A DNA stretch of 64,000 nucleotides from SFDP01 sp051653625 (GCA_051653625.1 JBOFWM010000011.1:14165-78164), one strand, 5' to 3'. Shown: positions 34,492 to 44,124, counted from the first letter of the stretch. Notes: a model not told the origin generated them from the sequence alone. Numbers and translations: made by a program.

Positions 34492-36933
34492 ATGACAAGA
34501 GAAAAATTTAGAGAATTGTGTTTGAAGCAAGTTGTATTATTAGACGGTGCAACTGGATCAAATTTAATAAAACATGGAATGGATGCAGGAGTTTGTCCGG
34601 AAACATGGATTCTAGAACATAAAGAAGTGCTTATGAATTTACAACGAGAATACGTGGAAAATGGAAGCAATATTGTTTATGCTCCAACATTTACTGCAAA
34701 TCGTATCAAATTAGGAGAATACCAACTTGCAGATCAAATAGAAGAAATTAATACTAAATTAGTTCAAATTTCGAAAGAGGCAATTGGGGATAAAGGTTTT
34801 GTTGCAGGTGATATTACAATGACTGGTGAGCAATTGATTCCGATGGGTACTATGGAATTTGAAGAGTTAATTATGATATATAAAGAACAAATTAAAATAT
34901 TAGCAAAAGCAGGTGTAGATTTAATTGTAATTGAAACTATGATGAGTCTGCAAGAAACGAGAGCAGCTATAATTGCAGCGAAAGAAGTATGCGATTTGCC
35001 AATTATTGTAACAATGACGTTTGAGCCAGATGGAAGAACATTATTTGGAACAGATGCAATGACTGCTGCCATTGTTTGTGAAAGTTTAGGTGTAGATGCG
35101 TTTGGACTGAATTGTTCTACTGGACCAGATAAAATGATTCCTTTATTAAAAGAAATGGCAAATGTAACAACAATTCCACTCATTGCAAAACCAAATGCTG
35201 GTATTCCGACGTTATTAAGTGATGGAAGTACTGGATATGATTTAGAAGCAAAGCCATTTGGAGAACAAATGAAAATGCTTGTAGATGCAGGAGCTACAAT
35301 TGTAGGTGGATGTTGTGGAACAACTCCAGAACATATTTTACATCTGTATCGAGCAGTTAAAGATAAAAAAGTTGTTGTACGTGAAAAATCAAAGAAACGG
35401 TATGTTACATCTGAAAGAAAATGCGTTGAATTTTCATTGAATGACCCATTTATGATTGTTGGAGAACGAATTAATCCTACTGGAAAGAAAAAACTTCAAG
35501 AACAACTTCGTAATTATGATTTTGAAATGGTTACTTCTTTTGCAGAAGAACAAGAAAGCAAAGGGGCTAGTATTTTAGATGTTAATATGGGGATGAGTGG
35601 AATTGATGAATCAAAAGCAATGTGTCAGGCATTAGTTGAAATCTCGCAAGTAACAAATTTACCACTTTCTATCGATTCGAGTCATGTTGCAGTTTGTGAA
35701 GAGGCGCTTCGTAACTATCCAGGAAGAGCATTATTAAATTCTATTTCAATGGAAGAGGAAAAAATAACAAAGTTACTTCCTATTGCAAAAAAATATGGCG
35801 CAATGTTTATTCTTCTTCCATTATCAGATTCGGGATTGCCAAAAGATTTATCAGAAAAAATAGAGATTATAAATACTATAGTTGATAAAGCAATGGAATT
35901 AGGATTTACAAAAGAAGATATTGTGGTAGATGGTTTGGTAACAACTGTGGGAGCTAATAAACTTGCTGCACTAGAAACACTCGAAACCATTGAATACTGT
36001 AAAAATAATGGACTTGCAACAACATGTGGACTTTCTAATATTTCTTTTGGATTGCCAGAACGTGGAATGGTTAATACGGCATTTTTAACTATGGCAATTC
36101 AAAAAGGTCTTACTATGGCAATTGCAAATCCAGATCAAGAGTTGTTAACATGTGCAGCATTTGCAAGTGATTTATTATTAAATAAAGAAAATAGTGACAT
36201 TCGTTATATTGAGAAAATGAACGAAACTACTTTAGTAACTACTAATACACAAAAAAAAGATGCAAGTAATGCAGTTTTATTATCATCAGATGAGAAGTCT
36301 GGAACAATTTTAGAAGATATTTTTCAATGTGTGTTAAAAGGAAAAAGGAAACAAATTGAAGAATTGACAAAAGATGCTTTATCAAACCATCATGAAGCAA
36401 AAGAAATACTTGATGTAGCACTGCTGCCAGCAATTAATAAAGTGGGAGAGTTTTTTGATATTGGTACATATTTTTTGCCACAGTTAATTGCAAGTGCAGA
36501 AACAATGAAAGTAGCGATTGAATATTTAGAACCACTTTTACTAACGGGAAATGAAGATGATTCCATGCCAGTAGTAGTTATTGCAACAGTAGAAGGTGAT
36601 ATTCATGATATTGGTAAAAATCTTGTTGCTTTAATGCTTAAAAATCATGGATTTAAAGTCTATGACCTTGGAAAAGATGTAAAAAAAGAAGAGATTGTAA
36701 AAAAAGCGTTAGAAGTAAAAGCAGACATTATTTGTATGTCTGCACTAATGACAACGACAATGCTTCGTATGAAAGATATGATAGAATATTTAGAAGAAAA
36801 ACAAATAACTATAAAAACCATGATTGGTGGAGCTGTAATTACTGAAGAATATGCAAGAGAAATTGGTGCGAGTGCCTATTCAAAAGATGCAGCAGAGGCA
36901 GTAGTTGTTGCAAAAAAATTATGTAACTTATAA
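34492..36933 (+). CDS. metH: Cobalamin-dependent methionine synthase lacking the activation domain
   Basis: Methylates homocysteine using methyltetrahydrofolate and cobalamin. Three of the four MetH modules are present: homocysteine-binding (about 1-290; zinc ligands in LNCSTGP and GGCCGTTPEH), folate-binding (about 315-570; GERINPTGKK, LDVNMG) and cobalamin-binding (about 595-813; GDIHDIGKN with axial His705). The C-terminal AdoMet activation domain of E. coli MetH is absent, as in many anaerobes where it is a separate protein. No S-box or cobalamin riboswitch is seen in the 150-bp upstream gap. ilvB2 follows 25 bp downstream. Confidence 0.94.
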   Translation: MTREKFRELCLKQVVLLDGATGSNLIKHGMDAGVCPETWILEHKEVLMNLQREYVENGSNIVYAPTFTANRIKLGEYQLADQIEEINTKLVQISKEAIGDKGFVAGDITMTGEQLIPMGTMEFEELIMIYKEQIKILAKAGVDLIVIETMMSLQETRAAIIAAKEVCDLPIIVTMTFEPDGRTLFGTDAMTAAIVCESLGVDAFGLNCSTGPDKMIPLLKEMANVTTIPLIAKPNAGIPTLLSDGSTGYDLEAKPFGEQMKMLVDAGATIVGGCCGTTPEHILHLYRAVKDKKVVVREKSKKRYVTSERKCVEFSLNDPFMIVGERINPTGKKKLQEQLRNYDFEMVTSFAEEQESKGASILDVNMGMSGIDESKAMCQALVEISQVTNLPLSIDSSHVAVCEEALRNYPGRALLNSISMEEEKITKLLPIAKKYGAMFILLPLSDSGLPKDLSEKIEIINTIVDKAMELGFTKEDIVVDGLVTTVGANKLAALETLETIEYCKNNGLATTCGLSNISFGLPERGMVNTAFLTMAIQKGLTMAIANPDQELLTCAAFASDLLLNKENSDIRYIEKMNETTLVTTNTQKKDASNAVLLSSDEKSGTILEDIFQCVLKGKRKQIEELTKDALSNHHEAKEILDVALLPAINKVGEFFDIGTYFLPQLIASAETMKVAIEYLEPLLLTGNEDDSMPVVVIATVEGDIHDIGKNLVALMLKNHGFKVYDLGKDVKKEEIVKKALEVKADIICMSALMTTTMLRMKDMIEYLEEKQITIKTMIGGAVITEEYAREIGASAYSKDAAEAVVVAKKLCNL

Positions 36934-36958
36934 AGTTTAGGAAAAGAGGAAGCAAGAT

Positions 36959-38572
36959 ATGATTGGAGCTGACATTATAATAAAATGTTTAGAAGAAGAA
37001 AATATAGAGGTTGTATTTGGTTATCCGGGAGTTGCTATTTGTCCGTTTTATGACAGCATTCTTGAATCAGAAATAGAAACGATATTAGTGCGTACAGAAC
37101 AAAGTGCAGCACATGCAGCAAATGGATATTATCGTGCATCAAATAAATTGGCAGTTTGTGCCGTAACAAGTGGGCCAGGTGCAACAAATATTATAACAGG
37201 TGTAGCAACTGCTTATGCAGATAGTATTCCACTTATTTGTATTACTGGACAAGTAGATAGCGAATTATTAGGAAGTGATGTATTTCAAGAGGCTGATATT
37301 ACTGGAGCATTAGAATCTTTTGTGAAATATAGTTATTTAATTAAAGATGTAGCAGATATACCGCGTGTGTTTAAAGAGGCATTTTATATTGCAAATACGG
37401 GACGAAAAGGACCAGTATTAATTGACATTCCTATTGATATTCAATTAACAGAAGTAGCAAAATTTAAATATCCAAAAGAAGTGCATATGAGAACATATAA
37501 GCCGACTATAAAAGGAAATATTGTTCAAATTAAAAAAGTAATTAAAGAATTGGAAAAAGCAAAACGACCTATCATTTGTGTAGGTGGTGGCGTGATTTTA
37601 GCTGATGCACAAGAAGTATTGCATTCTTTTGCAACAAAGTACAATATTCCGGTAGTATCTACTATGATGGGGATTGGAGCGATGCCATCAATGGATCCAT
37701 TGTATTTTGGAATGGTTGGAAATAATGGAAAGCCGTATGCAAATCGAGCAATGAATGAATCTGATTTATTAATTATGGTAGGTGCTAGAGTAGCAGATCG
37801 TGCAATCAATCAACCAGATCTTATTATGCAAAATAAAGTATTAATTCATATTGATGTAGATCCCGCAGAAATTGGAAAAAATGCTGGACCAACCATACCG
37901 ATTGTAGGTGATGCGAAACATATTTTTATAGACTTATTAAAAGAAGAATGTGAATGTTCTCATAATGTTTGGGTTGAAACATTAAATTTATACAAAATAA
38001 ATATGGCTCAAAAACGTTTTCCGAATAAAAAATATGTAGATCCAGCTGCATTTATTACTATGCTATCTATGGAAATGGAAAAAGACGGGATTTATGTTGC
38101 AGATGTTGGACAAAATCAAATTTGGTCATGTGGGTATCATATTGTAAAAGAGGGGAAATTTATGACTTCTTGTGGAATGGGAACAATGGGATATTCGATA
38201 CCAGCAGCTTTGGGCGCGAAATTAGGTGATTCAAAGAAACAAGTAATAGCAGTTTGTGGAGATGGATCTTTTCAAATGTCGATGATGGAGCTTGCTACTA
38301 TTTGTCAATTTAAAATCCCAGTGAAAATTATTGTACTTAAAAACACGGTATTGGGTATGGTAAGACAATATCAATATACAAAATATTTAGATCGTTATAA
38401 TGTTGTTGATTTATCAGGAAGTCCTGATTTAGAAAAAATAGCATCTGCATATAATATTCCATTTTTACGTTTAGAGAATATGGAGCTTGCAAAAGAGACC
38501 ATTCAAGCGTTCTTAAAAGAAGATAAAACAATGTTATTAGAATGTTTGATTGATCCGATGGACTTAGTATAA
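36959..38572 (+). CDS. ilvB: Acetolactate synthase, catalytic subunit (second, divergent copy)
   Basis: A 537-residue ThDP enzyme with catalytic Glu47 in RTEQSAAHAANGY and the ThDP/Mg site GDGSFQMSMMELAT followed by KNTVLGMVRQYQ. Compared with the first copy, the N of NMNEL is S, the first N of NN is K, and the herbicide-site Trp is Tyr (VRQYQ for VRQWQ). These are seen directly; a shift in donor preference or inhibitor response is inference. It is followed at once by an ACT-domain subunit, so it is an anabolic acetolactate synthase rather than the ilvN-free catabolic AlsS. Confidence 0.9.
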   Translation: MIGADIIIKCLEEENIEVVFGYPGVAICPFYDSILESEIETILVRTEQSAAHAANGYYRASNKLAVCAVTSGPGATNIITGVATAYADSIPLICITGQVDSELLGSDVFQEADITGALESFVKYSYLIKDVADIPRVFKEAFYIANTGRKGPVLIDIPIDIQLTEVAKFKYPKEVHMRTYKPTIKGNIVQIKKVIKELEKAKRPIICVGGGVILADAQEVLHSFATKYNIPVVSTMMGIGAMPSMDPLYFGMVGNNGKPYANRAMNESDLLIMVGARVADRAINQPDLIMQNKVLIHIDVDPAEIGKNAGPTIPIVGDAKHIFIDLLKEECECSHNVWVETLNLYKINMAQKRFPNKKYVDPAAFITMLSMEMEKDGIYVADVGQNQIWSCGYHIVKEGKFMTSCGMGTMGYSIPAALGAKLGDSKKQVIAVCGDGSFQMSMMELATICQFKIPVKIIVLKNTVLGMVRQYQYTKYLDRYNVVDLSGSPDLEKIASAYNIPFLRLENMELAKETIQAFLKEDKTMLLECLIDPMDLV

Positions 38573-38590
38573 AGAAGAATGGAGATTGTT

Positions 38591-39076
38591 ATGAAAAAAA
38601 TATACTCTGTATTAGTAGAAAATAGATCAGGTGTATTATGTAAAGTTGCTGGTCTGTTTTCAAGACGATGTTATAATATTGATAGTTTAGTGGTAGGTGA
38701 AACTGATGATAAGGAAGTTTCATGTATGACCATTGTAAGTACAGGAAATGAACGTACTATTGAACAAATTGAAAAACAACTTAACAAAAAAATTGATGTT
38801 ATTAAGGTAAAAACATTTTATGAAGAACAAAGCATATCAAGAGAATTAATGCTTCTTAAAATAAAATATAATAAGAGTAATCGAAAAGATATAATGGAAA
38901 ATTGTGATATAATGAATGCTTCCATTGTAGATATTTCAAAAACACATATGATTATTCAAGTGTGCGATACTCCAGAAAGAACCCAATTATTCATTACAAT
39001 GTTACAAGGAATAAGTATTGTAGAAGTTGCACGAACTGGAACGGTTGCTTTACAAAAATGTAGTGAAAAAGAATAA
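38591..39076 (+). CDS. ilvN: Acetolactate synthase small (regulatory) subunit, first copy
   Basis: Binds valine and controls the catalytic subunit. The N-terminal ACT domain runs from SVLVENRSGVLCKVAGLFSR to about residue 75, and a C-terminal regulatory domain follows (IMNASIVDISKTHMI, ARTGTVAL). At 161 residues it is the standard IlvN/IlvH length. An ATG at 38579 is in frame but forms part of the ribosome binding site (GGAG seven bases before 38591), so 38591 is used. A nearly parallel subunit follows 111 bp downstream. Confidence 0.92.
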   Translation: MKKIYSVLVENRSGVLCKVAGLFSRRCYNIDSLVVGETDDKEVSCMTIVSTGNERTIEQIEKQLNKKIDVIKVKTFYEEQSISRELMLLKIKYNKSNRKDIMENCDIMNASIVDISKTHMIIQVCDTPERTQLFITMLQGISIVEVARTGTVALQKCSEKE

Positions 39077-39112
39077 CCTAATGTTATAACAATCATTACT
39101 TTTAAGCATACA

Positions 39113-39141
39113 TTGACATTCCATTGCTTTGTTGCTAAACT
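39113..39141 (+). promoter_or_regulatory. Predicted promoter of the second ilvN and ilvC
   Basis: A perfect TTGACA (39113-39118) and TAAACT (39136-39141) are 17 bp apart in the 111-bp gap between the two ACT-domain genes. It would give ilvN2-ilvC a transcript independent of metH-ilvB2-ilvN. Confidence 0.5.
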
Positions 39142-39187
39142 ATTGTCTAGAAATAACCCAAGTTATAAGAAAAGGATATGATTATTT

Positions 39188-39694
39188 ATGAAAAAGAAAG
39201 TTTTTCAACTTTTAGTTGATAATACTTCAGGTGTATTAAGTAGAATTTCAGGTCTATTTTCAAGACGTGGATATAATATTGAAAGTATTACTGCAGGAGT
39301 AACCGCAGATCCATACATAACACGTATTACAATTGTAGCCTGTGGTGATGATATCATTTTAGAACAAATTGAAAAACAAGTAGAAAAGCTTGTTGATGTA
39401 AGAGATATCAAAGAATTAAAACCAGAATCTAGTGTATATCGTGAACTCGCATTAATTAAAGTGAATGCGAACGCAAGTGATAGACAAAACATTATTAACA
39501 TTGTAGGTACATTTCGTGCAAATATTATAGATGTTTCTAAAGAAGGTCTTATTATTGAAATAACAGGTAATCAAGCAAAAATTGATGCGTTTATTGAATT
39601 GTTAGATGGGTATGAAATTCTAGAATTAGCGCGTACAGGTATGGCAGGACTTAGAAGAGGAACAACAGATATTGTTTATTTAGAAAAAGAGTAG
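39188..39694 (+). CDS. ilvN: Acetolactate synthase small (regulatory) subunit, second copy
   Basis: A 168-residue ACT-domain subunit beginning QLLVDNTSGVLSRISGLFSR and ending with the family RTGMAGLRRG. It is closer to canonical IlvN/IlvH (RRGYNIESIT, YITRITIV) than the first copy (RRCYNIDSLV, SCMTIVS), so this is not a recent duplicate. ilvC follows after 62 bp. With two catalytic and two regulatory subunits, which pairs form is open; the canonical-looking copy here may serve the canonical ilvB at 4910 (inference). Confidence 0.93.
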   Translation: MKKKVFQLLVDNTSGVLSRISGLFSRRGYNIESITAGVTADPYITRITIVACGDDIILEQIEKQVEKLVDVRDIKELKPESSVYRELALIKVNANASDRQNIINIVGTFRANIIDVSKEGLIIEITGNQAKIDAFIELLDGYEILELARTGMAGLRRGTTDIVYLEKE

Positions 39695-39756
39695 TATGAT
39701 ACTATGAGGGAAACCTTTAAGTGAATAAATCCATAAAAAATACGGAGGAATGAAAA

Positions 39757-40776
39757 ATGTCAAACATTTATTATCAAGAAGATTGTAACTTATCATTATT
39801 AGAAGGGAAAACAATTGCTATTATTGGATATGGTAGCCAAGGACATGCTCATGCATTAAATGCAAAAGAATCAGGTTGTAATGTAATTATTGGACTATAT
39901 GAAGGTTCTAAATCATGGGATAAAGCAGTTTCTCAAGGTTTTGATGTATATACAGCAGATGTTGCTGCTAAAAAAGCAGATATTATTATGATTTTAATTA
40001 ATGATGAAACACAAGGAATTATGTACAAAAAAGATATTGAACCAAACTTAGAAGAAGGAAATATGTTAATGTTTGCTCATGGATTTGCAGTTCATTTTGG
40101 ACAAATTATTCCACCTGCATTTGTAGACGTAACTATGATTGCACCAAAAGGACCTGGACATACTGTAAGAAGTGAATATCTTGCTGGAAAAGGTGTTCCA
40201 TCTCTAATTGCTATTCACCAAGATGCATCTGGTAAAGCAAAAGACAAAGCATTAGCTTATGCTGCAGCAATTGGTGGAGCTAGAGCAGGAGTTTTAGAAA
40301 CTACATTTAGAACAGAGACAGAAACTGACTTATTCGGTGAACAAGCAGTATTATGTGGTGGTGTTTGTGCTCTTATGCAAGCAGGATATGAAACATTAGT
40401 AGAAGCAGGATATGATGCTAAAAATGCATATTTTGAATGTATCCATGAAATGAAATTAATCGTAGATTTAATTTATCAATCAGGATTTGAAGGAATGCGT
40501 TATTCTATCTCAAATACAGCAGAATATGGGGACTATATTACAGGACCAAAAATTATTACAGATGAAACTAAAAAAGCAATGAAAAAAGTTTTAGCAGATA
40601 TTCAAGATGGTACATTTGCAAAAGATTATTTGTTAGATATGTCTGAAGCTGGTGGACAAGCACACTTTAGATCAATGCGTAGAATCGGCGCAGAACATCC
40701 ATCAGAAATCGTTGGAAAAGAAATTCGTTCATTATATAGCTGGAATAATGAAGAAGAAAAATTAATTAATAACTAA
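39757..40776 (+). CDS. ilvC: Ketol-acid reductoisomerase
   Basis: Converts acetolactate to 2,3-dihydroxyisovalerate. The class I enzyme (339 residues) shows the Rossmann motif IIGYGSQGHAHALN, MIAPKGPGHTVRSEY, the metal-binding DLFGEQAVLCGG and C-terminal SNTAEYGD. The loop after the Rossmann Gly motif sets NADPH or NADH use but was not resolved here. GGAGG upstream supports the ATG, and a strong terminator closes the operon. Confidence 0.97.
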   Translation: MSNIYYQEDCNLSLLEGKTIAIIGYGSQGHAHALNAKESGCNVIIGLYEGSKSWDKAVSQGFDVYTADVAAKKADIIMILINDETQGIMYKKDIEPNLEEGNMLMFAHGFAVHFGQIIPPAFVDVTMIAPKGPGHTVRSEYLAGKGVPSLIAIHQDASGKAKDKALAYAAAIGGARAGVLETTFRTETETDLFGEQAVLCGGVCALMQAGYETLVEAGYDAKNAYFECIHEMKLIVDLIYQSGFEGMRYSISNTAEYGDYITGPKIITDETKKAMKKVLADIQDGTFAKDYLLDMSEAGGQAHFRSMRRIGAEHPSEIVGKEIRSLYSWNNEEEKLINN

Positions 40777-40789
40777 TCTATAAATATTG

Positions 40790-40830
40790 CTGCCGCTTAC
40801 ACAATTAAAAGTGTGAAGCGGCAGTTTTTT
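40790..40830 (+). terminator. Rho-independent terminator after ilvC
   Basis: CTGCCGCTT (40790-40798) and AAGCGGCAG (40816-40824), with an inner ACAC/GTGT extension, followed by six T. Confidence 0.9.
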
Positions 40831-40921
40831 GTTTTTAAATAGGATTTTAAATTAAATACTTCTATTTTTTGTATCATACTACATAGAAATATAGTAAAGC
40901 AATAAATTTTAGGAGAACAAT

Positions 40922-43105
40922 ATGTCAGAACTAGTTTGCCCAATGTCAGGGAAACGTAAAATGACAAACGAAGATTGGTGGCCAAATCAAGTGAATTTGT
41001 CTGTATTACATCAAAATTCCGCTTTAAGTAATCCAATGTCAAAAGGATTTAACTATACAAAAGAATTTAATACGCTTGATTATTATCAAGTTAAAAATGA
41101 TTTAAAAGAGTTAATGATACATTCAAAAGAATGGTGGCCAGCTGATTATAATAATTATGGTCCGCTTATGATTCGAATGGCATGGCATAGTGCGGGCACT
41201 TATCGGACATCGGATGGAAGAGGCGGTGCAAGCAGAGGAACGCAAAGACTTGCACCGATTAATAGTTGGCCAGATAATGCAAATTTAGATAAGGCAAGAA
41301 GACTATTGTGGCCAATCAAGGAAAAATATGGGAATAAGTTGTCATGGGCAGATTTAATGATTTTGGCAGGTAATTGTGCATTAGAACAAATGGGTGTTGA
41401 AACAATTGGATTTGCAGGTGGTCGAGAAGATGTTTGGGAACCTCAGATCGATGAGTATTGGGGAAGCGAAACAAAGTGGTTAGAGGATAAACGTTATACG
41501 GATAATAGAAAACTAGAAGATCCATTAGCAGCAGTTCAAATGGGGCTTATTTATGTTAACCCAGAAGGACCAAATGGAAATCCAGATCCTAGTAAATCAG
41601 CAATCGACGTAAGAGAAACATTTGCACGTATGGCTATGAACGATGAAGAGACGGTTGCTTTAATTGCAGGAGGACACACTTTTGGAAAATGTCATGGAGC
41701 AGCATCTGCTAAATATGTTGGACCAGAACCTGAAGGGGCACCTTTACAAGAACAAGGATTGGGATGGAAAAATACTTATAAAACTGGAAATGCAGATAAT
41801 ACTATTACAAGTGGAATAGAAGGTGCTTGGAAACCAAATCCTACAACATGGGATATGGGGTATTTAAAGGTATTATTTAAATATGAATGGGAACTTGTAA
41901 AAAGTCCAGCAGGTGCATATCAATGGCTTGCAAAAAATGTTATGCCTGAGGATTTGGTAGAGGATGCACACGATATAACTAAAAAACATAGACCTATTAT
42001 GACAACAGCAGATTTATCTCTCTTATATGATCCTATTTATAAAAAAATCGCAAAATCTTATTTAGAGCATCCGGAAAAATTTAAAAAAGCATTTGCAAAT
42101 GCTTGGTTTAAATTAACACATAGAGATATGGGGCCAGTTACAAGATACCTTGGACCCGAAATTCCAAAAGAAACTTTTATTTGGCAAGACCCAATTCCTT
42201 ATTCTTTTAGAAGAGTTTTAGATGAAAGACAAATAGAAACTTTAAAATATTATATAATAAATTCAGGACTTACTATTAGTGATGTGGTAAAAACAGCTTG
42301 GGCATCTGCTGCTACTTTCCGTGGTTCTGATAGACGTGGTGGTGCAAACGGTGCAAGAATACAACTTTTACCACAAAGAGAGTGGGAAGTAAATGAGCCG
42401 GAACGTTTACAAGGTGTATTGAATATTTATAGAACTATTATGAGAAATTATAATACAAAGTACAATAAAGAAAATGTATCCTTAGCAGACTTAATTATAT
42501 TGGGAGGATGTGTAGGCATTGAACAGGCAATAAAAAATACTGGGTATATGGTAACTATCCCTTTTTTACCAGGAAGAATGGATGCATTACAAGAACAAAC
42601 AGATATTCAGTCATTTGCTGTATTAGAGCCAACAACCGATGGATTTAGAAATTATGTAAAAAATAAAGAAGAATGTAGACCAGAAGATGCGCTTATAAAT
42701 AAAGCTCAATTATTGCAATTAACAGCACCTGAAATGACGGTGTTACTTGGTGGAATGCGTGTTTTGAATGTAAATTATAAAGATTCTACTTTTGGTGTAT
42801 TTACTGAAAGAAAGAATTGCTTAACAAATGATTTTTTTATAAATTTACTTGATATGAGAACTATTTGGGAGCCTATTTCTGAACAAGAACAAATTTTTAA
42901 GGGGATTGATCGAAAAACAAAAATGATAAAATGGAATGCAACTAGAGTAGATCTTTTATTTGGTTCAAATTCACAGCTGCGTGCAATATCCGAAGTATAT
43001 GCAAGCAAAGAAAATGAAATGAAGTTTATACAAGATTTTATCATGGCATGGAATAAAGTAATGAATGCAGATCGCTTTGATGTACAACGAATTCGAAGTT
43101 TTTGA
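40922..43105 (+). CDS. katG: Catalase-peroxidase
   Basis: A bifunctional heme enzyme that removes hydrogen peroxide. The 727-residue protein has both halves of the duplicated class I peroxidase fold. Active-site residues Arg85, Trp88 and His89 lie in IRMAWHSAGTYR, the proximal His in IAGGHTFGKCHGA, and the Tyr of the Met-Tyr-Trp crosslink in GLIYVNPEGPNG. AGGAGA seven bases upstream decides the start. It stands alone between two terminators. The presence of KatG with glycyl radical enzymes suggests an anaerobe that meets oxygen or peroxide. No clear PerR box was found upstream. Confidence 0.97.
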   Translation: MSELVCPMSGKRKMTNEDWWPNQVNLSVLHQNSALSNPMSKGFNYTKEFNTLDYYQVKNDLKELMIHSKEWWPADYNNYGPLMIRMAWHSAGTYRTSDGRGGASRGTQRLAPINSWPDNANLDKARRLLWPIKEKYGNKLSWADLMILAGNCALEQMGVETIGFAGGREDVWEPQIDEYWGSETKWLEDKRYTDNRKLEDPLAAVQMGLIYVNPEGPNGNPDPSKSAIDVRETFARMAMNDEETVALIAGGHTFGKCHGAASAKYVGPEPEGAPLQEQGLGWKNTYKTGNADNTITSGIEGAWKPNPTTWDMGYLKVLFKYEWELVKSPAGAYQWLAKNVMPEDLVEDAHDITKKHRPIMTTADLSLLYDPIYKKIAKSYLEHPEKFKKAFANAWFKLTHRDMGPVTRYLGPEIPKETFIWQDPIPYSFRRVLDERQIETLKYYIINSGLTISDVVKTAWASAATFRGSDRRGGANGARIQLLPQREWEVNEPERLQGVLNIYRTIMRNYNTKYNKENVSLADLIILGGCVGIEQAIKNTGYMVTIPFLPGRMDALQEQTDIQSFAVLEPTTDGFRNYVKNKEECRPEDALINKAQLLQLTAPEMTVLLGGMRVLNVNYKDSTFGVFTERKNCLTNDFFINLLDMRTIWEPISEQEQIFKGIDRKTKMIKWNATRVDLLFGSNSQLRAISEVYASKENEMKFIQDFIMAWNKVMNADRFDVQRIRSF

Positions 43106-43112
43106 TGTCGTA

Positions 43113-43157
43113 AAAACAAGCCTAATCAATAAGTTTTGATTAGGCCTGTTTTTTTAT
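43113..43157. terminator. Terminator between katG and the LysR gene
   Basis: Arms at 43115-43128 and 43137-43150 pair with a single mismatch over 14 positions; a T-tract follows to 43155. It lies between converging genes. Confidence 0.8.
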
Positions 43158-44054
43158 TTAATTATCTTTTAAAAATTTCTCGATCATTTTATTTTCTTTG
43201 AATGTATTTGTAGAGTATACAAAACCTAGCTCTCTTTTAGGAATAGAGTCAACTACTTTAATTTCAATTAAATTTTTTTGCTTTAAATCTTCAAGAACAA
43301 AATCTTTTATAACACAGGAAATTCCTAAATCAATTTTAGCAAAATCAATTAATAAATCCATATTATTTACCTCCATAATATTTGAAAGAGTGATATCAGA
43401 ATTATGCAATTGCTCGTCCATATATTTTCGACTTAGATTTTCCTTTTCTAGCATAATAAAGGTTGCATTATTTAAAATGCTTTTTTTAGATAATCCATCT
43501 CTTATTTTCAAATAATTCAAATAATTGTTCGTTGTGACAAAAGTATCTTGTATTTTGGCGATAGAGGTAAAAACAATTCCTTTTTTCTTTTCTGGTAATG
43601 CAACTAATCCAACTAATCCAATATCTAGCGTTCCTTGATCAATATCCATTAAAGTTTTAGAAGAAGATTGGCAAATTACTTCGATTTTTACATGAGGATT
43701 ATTTTGTATGAATTTTTTCAAATAAGGCAACAAAACATATTTGCATAAGGTAGTACTAACACCAATTGTAATATGACCAACACCAAGTTCATTCATTTTC
43801 TTGATACGATCCTCTCCATTTTTAATGCATTGAAAAGCTTGTGTTAATTGTTCATATAGGCAGGCGCCTTCTTCTGTTAAAGATACACCTCTAGAGTTAC
43901 GAATAAATAATACAATATTCAAATTTTGTTCTAATTTAGAAATTGCTTTAGAAATTGCAGGTTGACTAATATATAATTCTTTTGCAGCAGCAGAAATATT
44001 TTGACATGTAGCTACTGTATAAAAAATATAATATAAATTCAAATTATGTTCCAC
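43158..44054 (-). CDS. LysR-family transcriptional regulator, probable regulator of leuCD
   Basis: A 298-residue regulator. The N-terminal winged helix-turn-helix is NISAAAKELYISQPAISKAISKLE (about residues 18-41, quoted in part as AAKELYISQPAISKAI), and residues 90-298 form the effector-binding domain. The start is GTG with AGGAG about ten bases before. It is divergent from leuC, and a perfect inverted repeat between the genes overlaps its own promoter, so it probably represses itself and activates leuCD, in the manner of leucine regulators that sense pathway intermediates (inference). Confidence 0.9.
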   Translation of the reverse strand: MEHNLNLYYIFYTVATCQNISAAAKELYISQPAISKAISKLEQNLNIVLFIRNSRGVSLTEEGACLYEQLTQAFQCIKNGEDRIKKMNELGVGHITIGVSTTLCKYVLLPYLKKFIQNNPHVKIEVICQSSSKTLMDIDQGTLDIGLVGLVALPEKKKGIVFTSIAKIQDTFVTTNNYLNYLKIRDGLSKKSILNNATFIMLEKENLSRKYMDEQLHNSDITLSNIMEVNNMDLLIDFAKIDLGISCVIKDFVLEDLKQKNLIEIKVVDSIPKRELGFVYSTNTFKENKMIEKFLKDN

Positions 44055-44080
44055 GTATTATTTTCTCCTTTTTTCTTTCT

Positions 44081-44109
44081 ATTGTACCATAACAGATAGT
44101 TATGGTAAA
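44081..44109 (-). promoter_or_regulatory. Predicted promoter of the LysR gene
   Basis: On the minus strand TTTACC (plus-strand 44104-44109) and TACAAT (44081-44086) are 17 bp apart. The spacer is filled by the inverted repeat at 44085-44107. Confidence 0.6.
44085..44107. promoter_or_regulatory. LysR operator: perfect 9-bp inverted repeat
   Basis: TACCATAAC and GTTATGGTA flank a five-base centre. The centre lies about 65 bp upstream of the predicted leuC start site, the classic LysR recognition position. Confidence 0.75.
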
Positions 44110-44124
44110 TATAAGAAACATGTA

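Noticed and set aside
34764..35183. 139-codon frame antisense to metH
   Set aside because: Contained in metH, without ribosome binding site or recognisable protein features.
40831..40921. PerR box upstream of katG
   Set aside because: The 91-bp leader is AT-rich but contains no convincing TTATAAT-centred inverted repeat, so regulation by PerR is not claimed.
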